This document shows positions 25,741 to 34,310 of a stretch of 64,000 nt of DNA, piece after piece (within the stretch, counting starts at the first letter, position 1; the number at the start of each line of letters is the position of its first letter). Source of the stretch: an uncultured Fretibacterium sp. Lineage in GTDB: Bacteria; Synergistota; Synergistia; Synergistales; Aminobacteriaceae. The stretch is taken from the NCBI GenBank assembly GCA_946186205.1, contig CAMHMH010000005.1, positions 1 through 64,000 on the forward strand. The letters run 5' to 3'. Position numbers and translations under genes: made by a program. The notes under the pieces were generated by a model. That model made no database searches and had not been told where the DNA came from. It was given only the letters and a program-made list of their open reading frames with translations.

Positions 25741-26802
25741 GTGAGGAAGATATTTCTTTGTCTCGCGCTTGTTCTTTGTCCTTTTGCGGTGAATGCCTCA
25801 GAGCCGATTGTGATTCAGGATCAGGGGAGCTTCACGGCAGGAGGGAAGACTCTCAAAAACGGCGGGGAATTTGTTTTCTCTGACTTGTGGAATCAATCGG
25901 GGCAGACCGCTTACGGCGATAATGCTTTTGTCCGTTATCAGATTCCCGTGAACGCAAAGAAGTTGCCGCTTGTCTTTCTTCACGGGGGCGGGCAGTCAAT
26001 GAAAACGTGGGAGACAACCCCAGACGGCCGGGAAGGTTTCGCGAATATATTTTTGCGCAGGGGCTTCAGCGTTTATCTTGTGAATCAGCCGAGAAGGGGC
26101 GACGCTGGCTTCACGCTCTCTTCAGGCGACGCAATCACACCGATGTATTACGACCGCACAATGTTCACGCTGTTCAGGCTCGGACGATGGCCGAAATATT
26201 ACGATGACACTCAGTTCCCGAAAGACCCCGCGAGCCTCGAAAATTTTTACAGGCAGGGGACTCCCAACACAGGCCCGCTTGATTTCGGCGTAATCTCTGA
26301 CGCAATGTCCGCTGTCTTGTCGAAAACAGGCCCGGCGATTCTTGTGACTCATTCGCAGGGAGGCGGCGCAGGTTGGTACACGGCTCTGAAGTCTGAGAAT
26401 ATCCGCGCAATCGTGGCATATGAACCCGGAGGAAGTCCGCGCTTGTTCCCTGAAGGTGATGTGCCTGACGCAATACCGACATCATTCGGACTCATTGAGG
26501 GCACAGCGATTCCCCTTGAGGATTTCAGGAAGTTCACGCGATTCCCAATCGTCATATTTTACGGAGATCACATAGCCGACAAACCTACGGACAATTACGG
26601 CGCGGATCAGTGGCGCGGAGAGCTTGCTATGGGTCGTGCTTTTGCTGAACTCGTCAACAAATACGGCGGGGACTGCAAAGTGATTCACCTTCCCGAAATC
26701 GGCATAAAGGGCAACACTCACTTCATGTTCTCCGATCTGAATAACATCGAGATTGCTGACCTGTTATCGAAATGGCTCAAAGAGAAAGGACTTGACGAAT
26801 GA
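25741..26802 (+). CDS. Secreted alpha/beta hydrolase
   Basis: The product is 353 residues starting at GTG 25741, placed 8 bases after AGGAGG. The signal peptide is MRKIFLCLALVLCPFAVNAS. The alpha/beta hydrolase fold is shown by PLVFLHGGGQSMKTWE (oxyanion region), the nucleophile elbow THSQGGG, FYGDH as a possible acid region and a late GNTHFMF giving the probable catalytic His. The substrate is unknown; esterase activity is plausible. The stop overlaps the next gene start by 4 bp, so the cluster is translationally coupled. Confidence 0.85.
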   Translation: MRKIFLCLALVLCPFAVNASEPIVIQDQGSFTAGGKTLKNGGEFVFSDLWNQSGQTAYGDNAFVRYQIPVNAKKLPLVFLHGGGQSMKTWETTPDGREGFANIFLRRGFSVYLVNQPRRGDAGFTLSSGDAITPMYYDRTMFTLFRLGRWPKYYDDTQFPKDPASLENFYRQGTPNTGPLDFGVISDAMSAVLSKTGPAILVTHSQGGGAGWYTALKSENIRAIVAYEPGGSPRLFPEGDVPDAIPTSFGLIEGTAIPLEDFRKFTRFPIVIFYGDHIADKPTDNYGADQWRGELAMGRAFAELVNKYGGDCKVIHLPEIGIKGNTHFMFSDLNNIEIADLLSKWLKEKGLDE

Positions 26803-27882
26803 GAGTCAGAGTCATTCTTTTTGTGATTGCGGCTGTGATTCTGTCTTCAGGGTGCGGGGGGTCATCATCTTCAAGCGTTTCAATCCCGCAAAATTCGCCC
26901 GACATCACAGCACCGACTCCCGAAAATGAATCACCGACTCAATCCCGCGACATCACAGAGCCGACTCCGAGTCCCGAAAATGAGTCGCAGGATACGAATC
27001 CGATTCCCGAAATTGTAACGCCGAGTCAAGACATCACGATACAGACTCAGAGCTTTGATTTTGACACTGGCACTGTAACACTGAACAGCGGAGTCATAAT
27101 GCCCATACTAGGAATCGGCACATACTCTCTCACGTCATCACAGGCTGAAAACTCTGTGTACTGGGTGCTGAAGGCTGGCTTCCGTCTCATAGACACAGCG
27201 CGGATTTACGGCAATGAAGACGGAGTCGGACGCGGGATTAAGCGCGCTATTGATGAAGGCATAGTAACACGCGGAGAAATTTTTGTTACGACAAAGATGT
27301 GGACTTCCGATTACTCAAACGGAGAGTCAGCAATTGACTCATCACTGCAAAGGCTTGGGCTTGATTACGTTGACTTGATGATACTGCACCATTCACAGCC
27401 GGCTAATGATGTCGCTGCGTATAAGTCAATGGAGGAAGCATTGAGCGCGGGAAAACTCCGGGCTGTCGGTCTGTCGAACTATTTACACGCCGGAAGATTT
27501 TGACCGTCTCGCAAATGCCGTAACGATTCCCCCGGCAGTCTTGCAGAATGAGACTCACCCGTACCATCAAAGCGGAACAATGAAGTCTCACATATCGCAG
27601 TACGGGACAATATTAGAGTCTTGGTATCCTCTCGGCGGGCGCGGACATACTCAGGAGCTTTTCACTGACCCGGTAATCTCATCGATAGCAGAATCTCACG
27701 GAAAAACATCGGCGCAAGTCATCCTGCGTTGGCATCTTCAGGCCGGGAACATCGCAATACCCGGAAGCAGCAACGAGCAGCACATAATCGAGGACTTCAG
27801 CATTTGGGATTTCAGTCTGACTGATGACGAAATGAATCAGATAGCCGGCCTCAACCAAGACAGAAGGAACTCAACGTATTAA
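26799..27882 (+). pseudogene. Aldo/keto reductase lipoprotein gene broken by a frameshift
   Basis: Two track ORFs (26799-27503 and 27541-27882) are one gene. The first starts with a lipoprotein signal (lipobox LSSGC), a Pro/Thr/Ser-rich linker and an aldo/keto reductase barrel with DTARIYGNED (Asp and Tyr), TTKMW (Lys) and LHHSQP (His). After GLSNY the frame is lost. Removing one A near 27485 restores YFTPEDFDRLANAV, which joins the second ORF through to the end (LRWHLQAGNIAIPGSSNEQH). The full product would be about 360 residues. A lipid-anchored aldo/keto reductase is itself unusual. If the extra base is real, the product lacks its last third. Confidence 0.85.
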
Positions 27883-27894
27883 GGAGGCATTAAC

Positions 27895-29661
27895 ATGAAA
27901 GAAATCATAACGGCAGCACTAATCATCATGGCATTCACGGCGGTGTCATTCGCGCAGGAAGTGAAGTATATTGACGCTCCGAAATTCGCGGGAGAAATAT
28001 ATCTTTACGGCCAGCCCTCAAAGGAAGATATAGAGTTCGAGCAATGGTACGAGATTCCCGGGCGCGGCCAGTTCGTCCGCAATGTGAAAGTACCGACACT
28101 GATTCCGTATCTCCCTTCCCCGGAAAACTCTAACGGTGCCGCAATAATCATCGCGCCGGGCGGAGCGTTCCTTCATCATACATTCGGCAGCGGAGGCTAT
28201 GAGGCGGCGGAGTGGTTCAAGTCTCAGGGGTTCGCGACATTCATACTCAAGTACAGAGTCGAGATTACACCGAGAGAGGAGTCAGAGTACCAAGCGTACG
28301 TTGCGAAAATGATGGAGGGTTACAGGGCGGGAGGCAGAAGCGGAAATTACGCCCCTGTGACTCCTGATTATGCTTACGAGGACATTAACGCGGCTGTGAA
28401 ATTGATTCGTGAAAGGGCGAATGAGTTTCACGTGAGGCCGGACAAAATCGGGATTGTAGGATTCTCGGCGGGGGCGTTGATGGCGGTCTACAATGCAGAG
28501 TGCGCGCCGTCAGAGTCAAAAGCTGACTTCATCGCGTCAATTTACGGCCAGTTAGTCCTGCGTGAGATGAGCGGGAAACTTCCTCCGATGTTTGCGGCCA
28601 TGTCATCAGATGATGAATTGTCCGGGCAAAGCGGCTTCGAGGTCATTCAGGCGTGGCAGAAGCGCGGAATCGTTGAGCTTCATTTGTACGGTCAGGGCGG
28701 TCATAATTTCGGAATGGGTCATAAGCCTTTCACTAATTATCTTTGGCCGGAAGAGTTTTTAGCGTGGCTCCGAATGCTGAAGATCATCAATGAGCCGGCA
28801 TCATCCGCAAAAATCAGACTCAACAACGGACTCGATATTCCGCAGTTCGGGATTGGCACATTCCGTTCAGACGTTCAGCAGGCACATGACGCAGTTGTTA
28901 CGGCGTTGCGGGCGGGCTATCGTCATATTGACACGGCTCACGCATACCAGAACGAGCGCGGAGTCGGTTCGGGCGTGAAAGACTCAGGAATCCCCCGCGG
29001 CGAAATATGGATAACGAGCAAATTATGGCCAACTGATTACAACTCGGGCAACGTAGAAGAGTCCATCAACAAAATGTTACAGAGACTCGGCACGGATTAT
29101 ATTGACCTCGTATATCTTCATCAGCCTGTAGGTGATTACATGGCCGGGTGGCGTGGTCTTGAAGCAGCTGTGAAGGCGGGAAAAGTCCGGGCTATAGGGC
29201 TGTCGAATTTTGACCTCAGCGAGAAATTGTTTGATGACGTTCTCGAAAAGGCCGAAATAAAGCCGGCGATCGTTCAGATTGAGCTTCACCCTTACGCGCA
29301 GAGAAAAGCATTCCGCAAGAAGTGCGCCGAAAATAATATAGCGGTTGAAGGCTGGTATCCTCTCGGAGGGACTCACGGCGGGAATAACGTACTCTTTGCT
29401 GACCCTGTGATTAATGAGATTGCCGGGCGTTACGGGAAGACTCCTGCTGAGATAATTTTGCGCTGGCACGTTCAGGAAGGCTTCAGCACGATTCCCGGTT
29501 CACGAAACGAGAATCACATACGGCAGAACATAACGGTGCTTGACTTTGAGCTGTCAGAAGATGACATGAACAAGATACGAGCTCTTGACGGTGAGAAGAG
29601 ATTCTACACAGGAACATTTGAGTCATCACAGAGATTCTTAGACTGGACTCCAGAAGACTAA
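27895..29661 (+). CDS. Secreted esterase-aldo/keto reductase fusion
   Basis: The product is 588 residues with signal peptide MKEIITAALIIMAFTAVSFA. Residues about 40-295 are an alpha/beta hydrolase of the acetyl-esterase type: IIIAPGGAFLHHTFG (oxyanion), GFSAGA (nucleophile Ser near 190) and a late GGHNFGMG. Residues about 303-588 are an aldo/keto reductase with Asp and Tyr in DTAHAYQN, Lys in TSKLWP and His in YLHQP, so the tetrad is complete. One chain could release and reduce a carbonyl-bearing product; that is inference. NADPH dependence is odd for an exported protein. It lies 12 bp after the frameshifted reductase, in the same operon. Confidence 0.88.
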   Translation: MKEIITAALIIMAFTAVSFAQEVKYIDAPKFAGEIYLYGQPSKEDIEFEQWYEIPGRGQFVRNVKVPTLIPYLPSPENSNGAAIIIAPGGAFLHHTFGSGGYEAAEWFKSQGFATFILKYRVEITPREESEYQAYVAKMMEGYRAGGRSGNYAPVTPDYAYEDINAAVKLIRERANEFHVRPDKIGIVGFSAGALMAVYNAECAPSESKADFIASIYGQLVLREMSGKLPPMFAAMSSDDELSGQSGFEVIQAWQKRGIVELHLYGQGGHNFGMGHKPFTNYLWPEEFLAWLRMLKIINEPASSAKIRLNNGLDIPQFGIGTFRSDVQQAHDAVVTALRAGYRHIDTAHAYQNERGVGSGVKDSGIPRGEIWITSKLWPTDYNSGNVEESINKMLQRLGTDYIDLVYLHQPVGDYMAGWRGLEAAVKAGKVRAIGLSNFDLSEKLFDDVLEKAEIKPAIVQIELHPYAQRKAFRKKCAENNIAVEGWYPLGGTHGGNNVLFADPVINEIAGRYGKTPAEIILRWHVQEGFSTIPGSRNENHIRQNITVLDFELSEDDMNKIRALDGEKRFYTGTFESSQRFLDWTPED

Positions 29662-29666
29662 TATTT

Positions 29667-29706
29667 ATTCCCCCTTTATGTGAAAGCGTGAGGGGGATTT
29701 ATTTTG
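29667..29706 (+). terminator. Terminator of the hydrolase/reductase operon
   Basis: CCCCCT (29670-29675) pairs with AGGGGG (29691-29696), followed by ATTTATTTT. Confidence 0.7.
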
Positions 29707-29795
29707 CTGATTGTTCATTAAAGACTTCAATTTGAGAAATTAATCTTGTCCCGTTATCATTAATTCCATTCCACAAAGCAAAGGAGATCGAATCA

Positions 29796-30791
29796 ATGAA
29801 GTATGTGAAACTCGGCAACAGCGGTGTAGATGTGTCGCGCATATGTCTCGGCATGATGAGCTTCGGCAAGCCCGGAACAGAGAACGGCGTTTTTCCGTGG
29901 GCAATGGAGTTTGACGACGCAAAGCCAATCTTCCGCAAGGCAATCGAGTCGGGCATAAACTTTTTCGACACAGCAAACGTATACCAGCTCGGAAGCAGTG
30001 AGACAATCACCGGGAAATTGATTCGCGAGTTCGGACTCAGCCGTGATGAGATTGTTGTTGCGACAAAAGTAAACTTTGAGATGAGAGCAGGAAGACCCAA
30101 CGGCGGAGGATCTTCACGCAAAAATATCATGGCCGAGATAGATCACAGCCTCGAAAGACTCGGACTCGATTACGTAGACTTGTACCAGATTCACAGGCTT
30201 GACGCATTCACGCCGATGGAGGAAATATTAGAGGCACTTCACGATGTCGTCAAAAGCGGCAAGGCTCGTTACATTGGAGCTTGCACGATGGACGCGTGGC
30301 AGTTCGAGAGAATGCAGAATCTTGCGGAGCGTCATGGCTGGACGAAATTCATCACGATGCAGAATCAGTACAACCTCATTTACAGGGAAGAAGAACACGA
30401 AATGATGCCTTTGTGCCTTGACCGCAAAGTAGGTGTAAACCCTTGGAGTCCTCTTGCGGGGGGAAGGTGCGCTCATCCTTGGGGGACTGTAACAGCACGC
30501 ACGAAAATTGACGCAGTATCCCCGGCGGTTTGGACGGAGAAGACAGCAGCTCAGGACAAAGCAGTAGTCGACAACCTCGAACGTGTAGCGCGTGAACATG
30601 GCCGGACTATGGCGCAGGAGTCTTTAGCGTGGATGTTGAGCAAGCCTTTCATCTGCTCGCCCGTCGTGGGTACTACAAGCGTGAAGCACGTTGAAGAAGC
30701 CGTTTCAGCAGTTGACATTGAGATTACGCCGGAAGAAGTCGCAGCCCTCGAAGCACCGTACACAGCTCACACAAAGCAGCACGCATTTTAG
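29796..30791 (+). CDS. Aldo/keto reductase (YajO-like)
   Basis: The product is 331 residues without a signal peptide, so cytoplasmic. It resembles the YajO/Tas branch: MKYVKLGNSGVDVSRICLG at the start, FFDTANVYQLGSSE (Asp and Tyr), VVATKV (Lys) and LYQIHRLD (His). The family uses NADPH to reduce aldehydes or ketones. AAAGGAG precedes the ATG. It begins a new unit after the terminator, followed at 3 bp each by an acetyltransferase and a short-chain dehydrogenase. Confidence 0.9.
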   Translation: MKYVKLGNSGVDVSRICLGMMSFGKPGTENGVFPWAMEFDDAKPIFRKAIESGINFFDTANVYQLGSSETITGKLIREFGLSRDEIVVATKVNFEMRAGRPNGGGSSRKNIMAEIDHSLERLGLDYVDLYQIHRLDAFTPMEEILEALHDVVKSGKARYIGACTMDAWQFERMQNLAERHGWTKFITMQNQYNLIYREEEHEMMPLCLDRKVGVNPWSPLAGGRCAHPWGTVTARTKIDAVSPAVWTEKTAAQDKAVVDNLERVAREHGRTMAQESLAWMLSKPFICSPVVGTTSVKHVEEAVSAVDIEITPEEVAALEAPYTAHTKQHAF

Positions 30792-30794
30792 GCC

Positions 30795-31346
30795 ATGAAT
30801 GTTTTTGACGACCTGCGGAACGGAATCCCTTACGACATTAGAGACCCGGAATATTTGCGAGTCGCTCACGGAGAAATGAGCCGCTGCCGTAATCTTTGCT
30901 GGCGGATAAACAGCACGAACCCTGACGACAGAGACTCAATCCTCACACTTGAGCGGGAATTGTTCGGCGGACTCCCTGAAGGCACATTCATTACACCGCC
31001 TTTTCAGGTTGATATAGCCTGCTGCTTTCATCTCGGCAAAAACGTTTTCGCGAATCACGGATTAACCGCAATGTCTATAGGAACAATCACGATTGAAGAC
31101 GGCGTAATGTTAGGGCCTGAAGTAGGATTGTTCACAGTCAACCATGAGCCTCACAATATCCGCGTGATAATGACGAAAGAGATTCGCATAAAGAAAAATG
31201 CGTGGATAGGCGCGAGGGTCAATATACTTCCGGGCGTTACGATCGGCGAAAATGCTATCATCGGAACAGGGTCAACAGTAACTCATAACATCCCGGACAA
31301 CTGCGCTGCTGTTGGAGTCCCTGCAAGAATCATAAAGGAAGTGTGA
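30795..31346 (+). CDS. Maltose/galactoside O-acetyltransferase-like (hexapeptide repeat)
   Basis: The product is 183 residues, matching Maa/LacA enzymes. Left-handed beta-helix hexapeptides are visible (ITIEDGVMLGPEVGLFT, AWIGARVNILPGVTIGENA, AIIGTGSTV), and the catalytic His is likely in TVNHEPHN. The N-terminal MSRCRNLCWRINST follows the Maa pattern. The family moves acetyl groups from acetyl-CoA to sugars. Its position between two reductases suggests sugar or polyol metabolism, but the acceptor is unknown. Confidence 0.88.
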   Translation: MNVFDDLRNGIPYDIRDPEYLRVAHGEMSRCRNLCWRINSTNPDDRDSILTLERELFGGLPEGTFITPPFQVDIACCFHLGKNVFANHGLTAMSIGTITIEDGVMLGPEVGLFTVNHEPHNIRVIMTKEIRIKKNAWIGARVNILPGVTIGENAIIGTGSTVTHNIPDNCAAVGVPARIIKEV

Positions 31347-31349
31347 GAA

Positions 31350-32186
31350 ATGGCAAAAGAAGTATGCGTGCTTCTGGGTACAGGCTCAATAGGCCAGGCG
31401 ATAATACGCAGAACAGGCGCGGGAAAACATTTAGTGCTTGCTGATTTGAGGATTGAGAACGCAGAGAAGGCCGCAAAGATTCTTGATGACGCAGGATTTG
31501 AGACAAGTACAATCTCCGTAAATCTCGGCTCTCGTGATGACATTCTGAGACTCATTGAGCATTCGCAGAAGTTCGGAGCTGTGAAGTATCTTGTGAATGC
31601 CGCGGGAGTCTCACCGTCCCAAGCGTCAGTGAAAGATATATTGCGCGTTGACCTTTACGGCACTGCGGTATTGCTTGAGGAGTTCGGGAAGATTATTGCT
31701 GACGGGGGATCGGGAGTCGTAATTTCCTCGCAGTCAGGACACAGATTAGGCGCATTGACTGAGGAGCAGAATACACAGCTCGCGACATCACCAGCTGAAG
31801 AATTATTGACGCTCCCATTCATTACGGAGATAACAGATACCCTCAAAGCATACCAGTACTCCAAACGCTGCAATGTATTAAGGGTTATGTACGAGGCGAC
31901 TCGATGGGGCAGACGCGGCGCGACAATAAACTCAATCAGCCCGGGAATAATCATCACTCCTCTTGCGAATGACGAGCTTCACGGGCCGAGGGGCGAGGGC
32001 TACCGAAAGATGCTGAGTCTTTGTCCTGCGAAAAGAGCCGGGACTCCTGATGAAGTTGGCGACATGGCCGCGTTCCTGATGGGCGACAAAGGCCGATGGA
32101 TTTCGGGAAGCGATTTCCTGATTGACGGAGGCACTACAGCTTCATACTGGTACGGTGATCTTCAGTACCTCAAAGCCTCGCACTAA
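31350..32186 (+). CDS. Short-chain dehydrogenase/reductase
   Basis: The product is 278 residues. The cofactor motif GTGSIGQA is at the N terminus, with VNAAGVS (NNAG-like), catalytic Ser in VVISSQSG and the YxxxK pair in AYQYSK. The C-terminal PxxPGxxx region and FLIDGGTT are typical of classical SDRs. The substrate is unknown. Its stop overlaps the convergent downstream gene by 4 bp. Confidence 0.9.
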   Translation: MAKEVCVLLGTGSIGQAIIRRTGAGKHLVLADLRIENAEKAAKILDDAGFETSTISVNLGSRDDILRLIEHSQKFGAVKYLVNAAGVSPSQASVKDILRVDLYGTAVLLEEFGKIIADGGSGVVISSQSGHRLGALTEEQNTQLATSPAEELLTLPFITEITDTLKAYQYSKRCNVLRVMYEATRWGRRGATINSISPGIIITPLANDELHGPRGEGYRKMLSLCPAKRAGTPDEVGDMAAFLMGDKGRWISGSDFLIDGGTTASYWYGDLQYLKASH

Positions 32187-33727
32187 ATATCAAACACGGG
32201 GGCAGGGGCTTTCTTCTTTCTGCCCTCTTCGTTTACCTTTATGTGAATGTCCGTTGATGTCCCGTCAGTAAACTCTGTGTAGAGACTCACAAAGTCAACA
32301 TCATCTTTCACAACGTCAACAACATAGCTTCCGTCGCCTGTATACCCTTCGTCAAAATCAGGCACATAAACTTTATCGGGACTCGCTGTATTAATCCCAT
32401 AATGAACCGCTTTAACTGTGTCATTCATGAACGAGTTTATGACGATGCTTCCTCTTTGGGGCATGAGCCATAAAATATCGGGGTGATTCTTCACGGCGTT
32501 CTTCCCTGATTTGAATCTCTCCTCCGCAACATCAAACACGAATTTATACGGCCCTCGCTCTTTGTCTTCTTTGTCCGTGTACTTGATCTCAATCGTAACT
32601 TTGTCGCCTTTGATTTCAGGAGTGAGCCGGAAATTGATATAGCCTGTCTCAGCGTTGCCGGTTGATTTGAACTCCCCAGAATCTGAACGGTAAAACAATT
32701 CTTTGATGTCTGCTTCGTTGTCAGCGTCAACAAAAAACACAATCGGGTAATGCCTCAGTCCCATATATTCACCCCTTGAGGCTGTAACCTTCAGTCCGGG
32801 TTCAGGCGTTGTGAGATTCATTACAGTGCCGCCCGGAGTGTATATCCCGTTGTCCATCGTGAGATTGACTCCCCAGAAGAGCGCAAGCAATGTACACACC
32901 GCGCCGATGTCAGCAAAAATTTCTGTGTGCAGTGAACGCTTACGGAGCATTAACGCGCAAATGACAAGAAGCAATGCTGAAGCCGCCGCAAAGATTGGTA
33001 TTAACGCAGTCCATCTTCTAGCAAGCCCGAACGTTACAGCAAACATGAACGCGAAAATGAGATCCGCTTTCACGCTGAAGAGTTTTGAGCCGATGATGTG
33101 TATTACGTCTTTCCAGCTTGCCGGGGGAATGTCAGGTAAACTTGCGGGCTTTGAGTCTTCCGTGTCATTCTGAAAATTGCTGATGATGTTTCCTGATGAG
33201 TTATGATTTTCGTATTCGGCAGACTGCTTCAGGTACTCCCACAAGCGCATGACTTCTCCGAAATCGACAGCCCCGGCGCGTTTGATTCGCTCAAGATACT
33301 GATGCTCCCGGTAGTCCATGATGAGGTCAAAGATTTCACGGTCATAAATGTATATCGTGTTATTGTTTGCTGACTTTGACTCGTGCCTCAATGCTGCTAG
33401 GCGTGAATACCATCCTTCAGAGCGTTCGAGGTTAGCGAGGAGTCTTGATGTTGATGACTGGTCGCGGCCAATGAGAATCGCAATGTCCTTCACGTGAAAG
33501 CGCACAATGTCCCCGGCCATGACAGCAAGATAATTTTCCTGCGGTGCTTTTGGCCTGTATGTAGTTTCGAGGTATTCGGAGCGTTCTTCTTTTGTGCCGT
33601 GAAAATTTTTGTAGTCTGCTATATAGCTGTCGACATTTTTTGCGATTAGGCTGCGGATTTTGCGGTAACGTTTGAATCGTTCGGATATTCGTCGGACATA
33701 TTCATTTGGGAGATTGAAAGACGGCAT
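32183..33727 (-). CDS. Membrane protein with N-terminal HTH-like domain
   Basis: The product is 514 residues and is not recognised as a known family. Residues about 70-125 look like a helix-turn-helix (FHVKDIAILIGRDQSSTSRL). Residues about 220-300 hold two or three membrane helices (FAFMFAVTFGLA, LIPIFAAASALLLVICALML, GAVCTLLALFWGVNL). The remaining ~200 residues are beta-rich and would lie outside, with Ig-like stretches (SAYVV-type strands, KFVFDVAEER). The layout recalls ToxR/CadC-type one-component membrane regulators with the sensor outside. AGGAGG precedes the ATG. DNA binding is inferred from the HTH pattern only. Confidence 0.6.
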   Translation of the reverse strand: MPSFNLPNEYVRRISERFKRYRKIRSLIAKNVDSYIADYKNFHGTKEERSEYLETTYRPKAPQENYLAVMAGDIVRFHVKDIAILIGRDQSSTSRLLANLERSEGWYSRLAALRHESKSANNNTIYIYDREIFDLIMDYREHQYLERIKRAGAVDFGEVMRLWEYLKQSAEYENHNSSGNIISNFQNDTEDSKPASLPDIPPASWKDVIHIIGSKLFSVKADLIFAFMFAVTFGLARRWTALIPIFAAASALLLVICALMLRKRSLHTEIFADIGAVCTLLALFWGVNLTMDNGIYTPGGTVMNLTTPEPGLKVTASRGEYMGLRHYPIVFFVDADNEADIKELFYRSDSGEFKSTGNAETGYINFRLTPEIKGDKVTIEIKYTDKEDKERGPYKFVFDVAEERFKSGKNAVKNHPDILWLMPQRGSIVINSFMNDTVKAVHYGINTASPDKVYVPDFDEGYTGDGSYVVDVVKDDVDFVSLYTEFTDGTSTDIHIKVNEEGRKKKAPAPVFDI

Positions 33728-33822
33728 AATAATTCCTCCTGAGAGTCAGTTGCATTCGATTTTATGAGATTACCTATGTAACATGTGAAAGAAATTCTAA
33801 CACACGGAAGGAGTGAAAGAAC

Positions 33823-33957
33823 ATGAGCATGAAATGTGAGAGCTGCGGAAAAGAAGTTCGGAAGTGCTCGAAGTGCGGAAGAGTCTACTGCCCTAAGTGC
33901 GACGGTTCATCGTGCCCGGACTGCGGCTGCAGGACATACAGCTATCCTTCATGGTAG
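33823..33957 (+). CDS. Small zinc-ribbon protein
   Basis: This 44-residue protein is below the ORF-track cutoff. Four CxxC knuckles are visible: CESCGK, CSKCGR, CPKCDG and CPDCGC, enough for two zinc sites. GGAAGGAG lies upstream of the ATG and a terminator lies just downstream, so it forms its own unit. The function is unknown; a nucleic-acid or protein adaptor is possible. Confidence 0.7.
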   Translation: MSMKCESCGKEVRKCSKCGRVYCPKCDGSSCPDCGCRTYSYPSW

Positions 33958-33974
33958 TAACCAGATAAAAATTT

Positions 33975-34013
33975 TCCCCCTTCACGCTTTTGAATGAGGG
34001 GGGATTTTTTGTG
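33975..34013. terminator. Terminator after the zinc-ribbon gene
   Basis: CCCCCTTCA pairs with the TGAA...GGGGG arm, followed by ATTTTTTG on the + strand. On the minus strand TTTTTATC follows, serving the ftsB-like operon. Confidence 0.65.
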
Positions 34014-34015
34014 CG

Positions 34016-34309
34016 TTAATATTCTATTTCCTGGTCAGGACTCCTAAGCAGTATGACTCTCTCGCCCGGGCCGATCAAGTTATACTGTTCACGCGCAAGG
34101 TGTTCGACTCCTTCCTGCGTTTTGTAGAACTCTACTTTCTCTTTGTACTCCCGGACTCGTTCGCGCTTCTCTTTCAGCACGGCCTCGCTTTTTGCTATCT
34201 GCCCGCGTATTTCGGCTATCCTGTCAAGCTCGAACCTGTAATAGCTCAGTGCAATGGCAAGACCAAGAAGACCAAGCGCAATGAATACTATCTGCTTCAG
34301 AGAGGGCAT
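34016..34309 (-). CDS. FtsB/DivIC-family septum formation protein
   Basis: The product is 97 residues. A single membrane helix (IVFIALGLLGLAIALSYY) is followed by a coiled coil (AEIRGQIAKSEAVLKEKRER) and the conserved end (EHLAREQYNLIGPGERVILL) typical of FtsB/DivIC. Such proteins bridge the divisome through FtsL and FtsQ. ATG 34309, 1 base after the argS stop, is preferred to 34330, which overlaps argS. It is the last gene of the unit. Confidence 0.85.
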   Translation of the reverse strand: MPSLKQIVFIALGLLGLAIALSYYRFELDRIAEIRGQIAKSEAVLKEKRERVREYKEKVEFYKTQEGVEHLAREQYNLIGPGERVILLRSPDQEIEY

Positions 34310-34310
34310 C

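Noticed and set aside
27541-27882. Independent 113-residue aldo/keto reductase gene
   Set aside because: It is the frameshifted C-terminal part of the gene starting at 26799.
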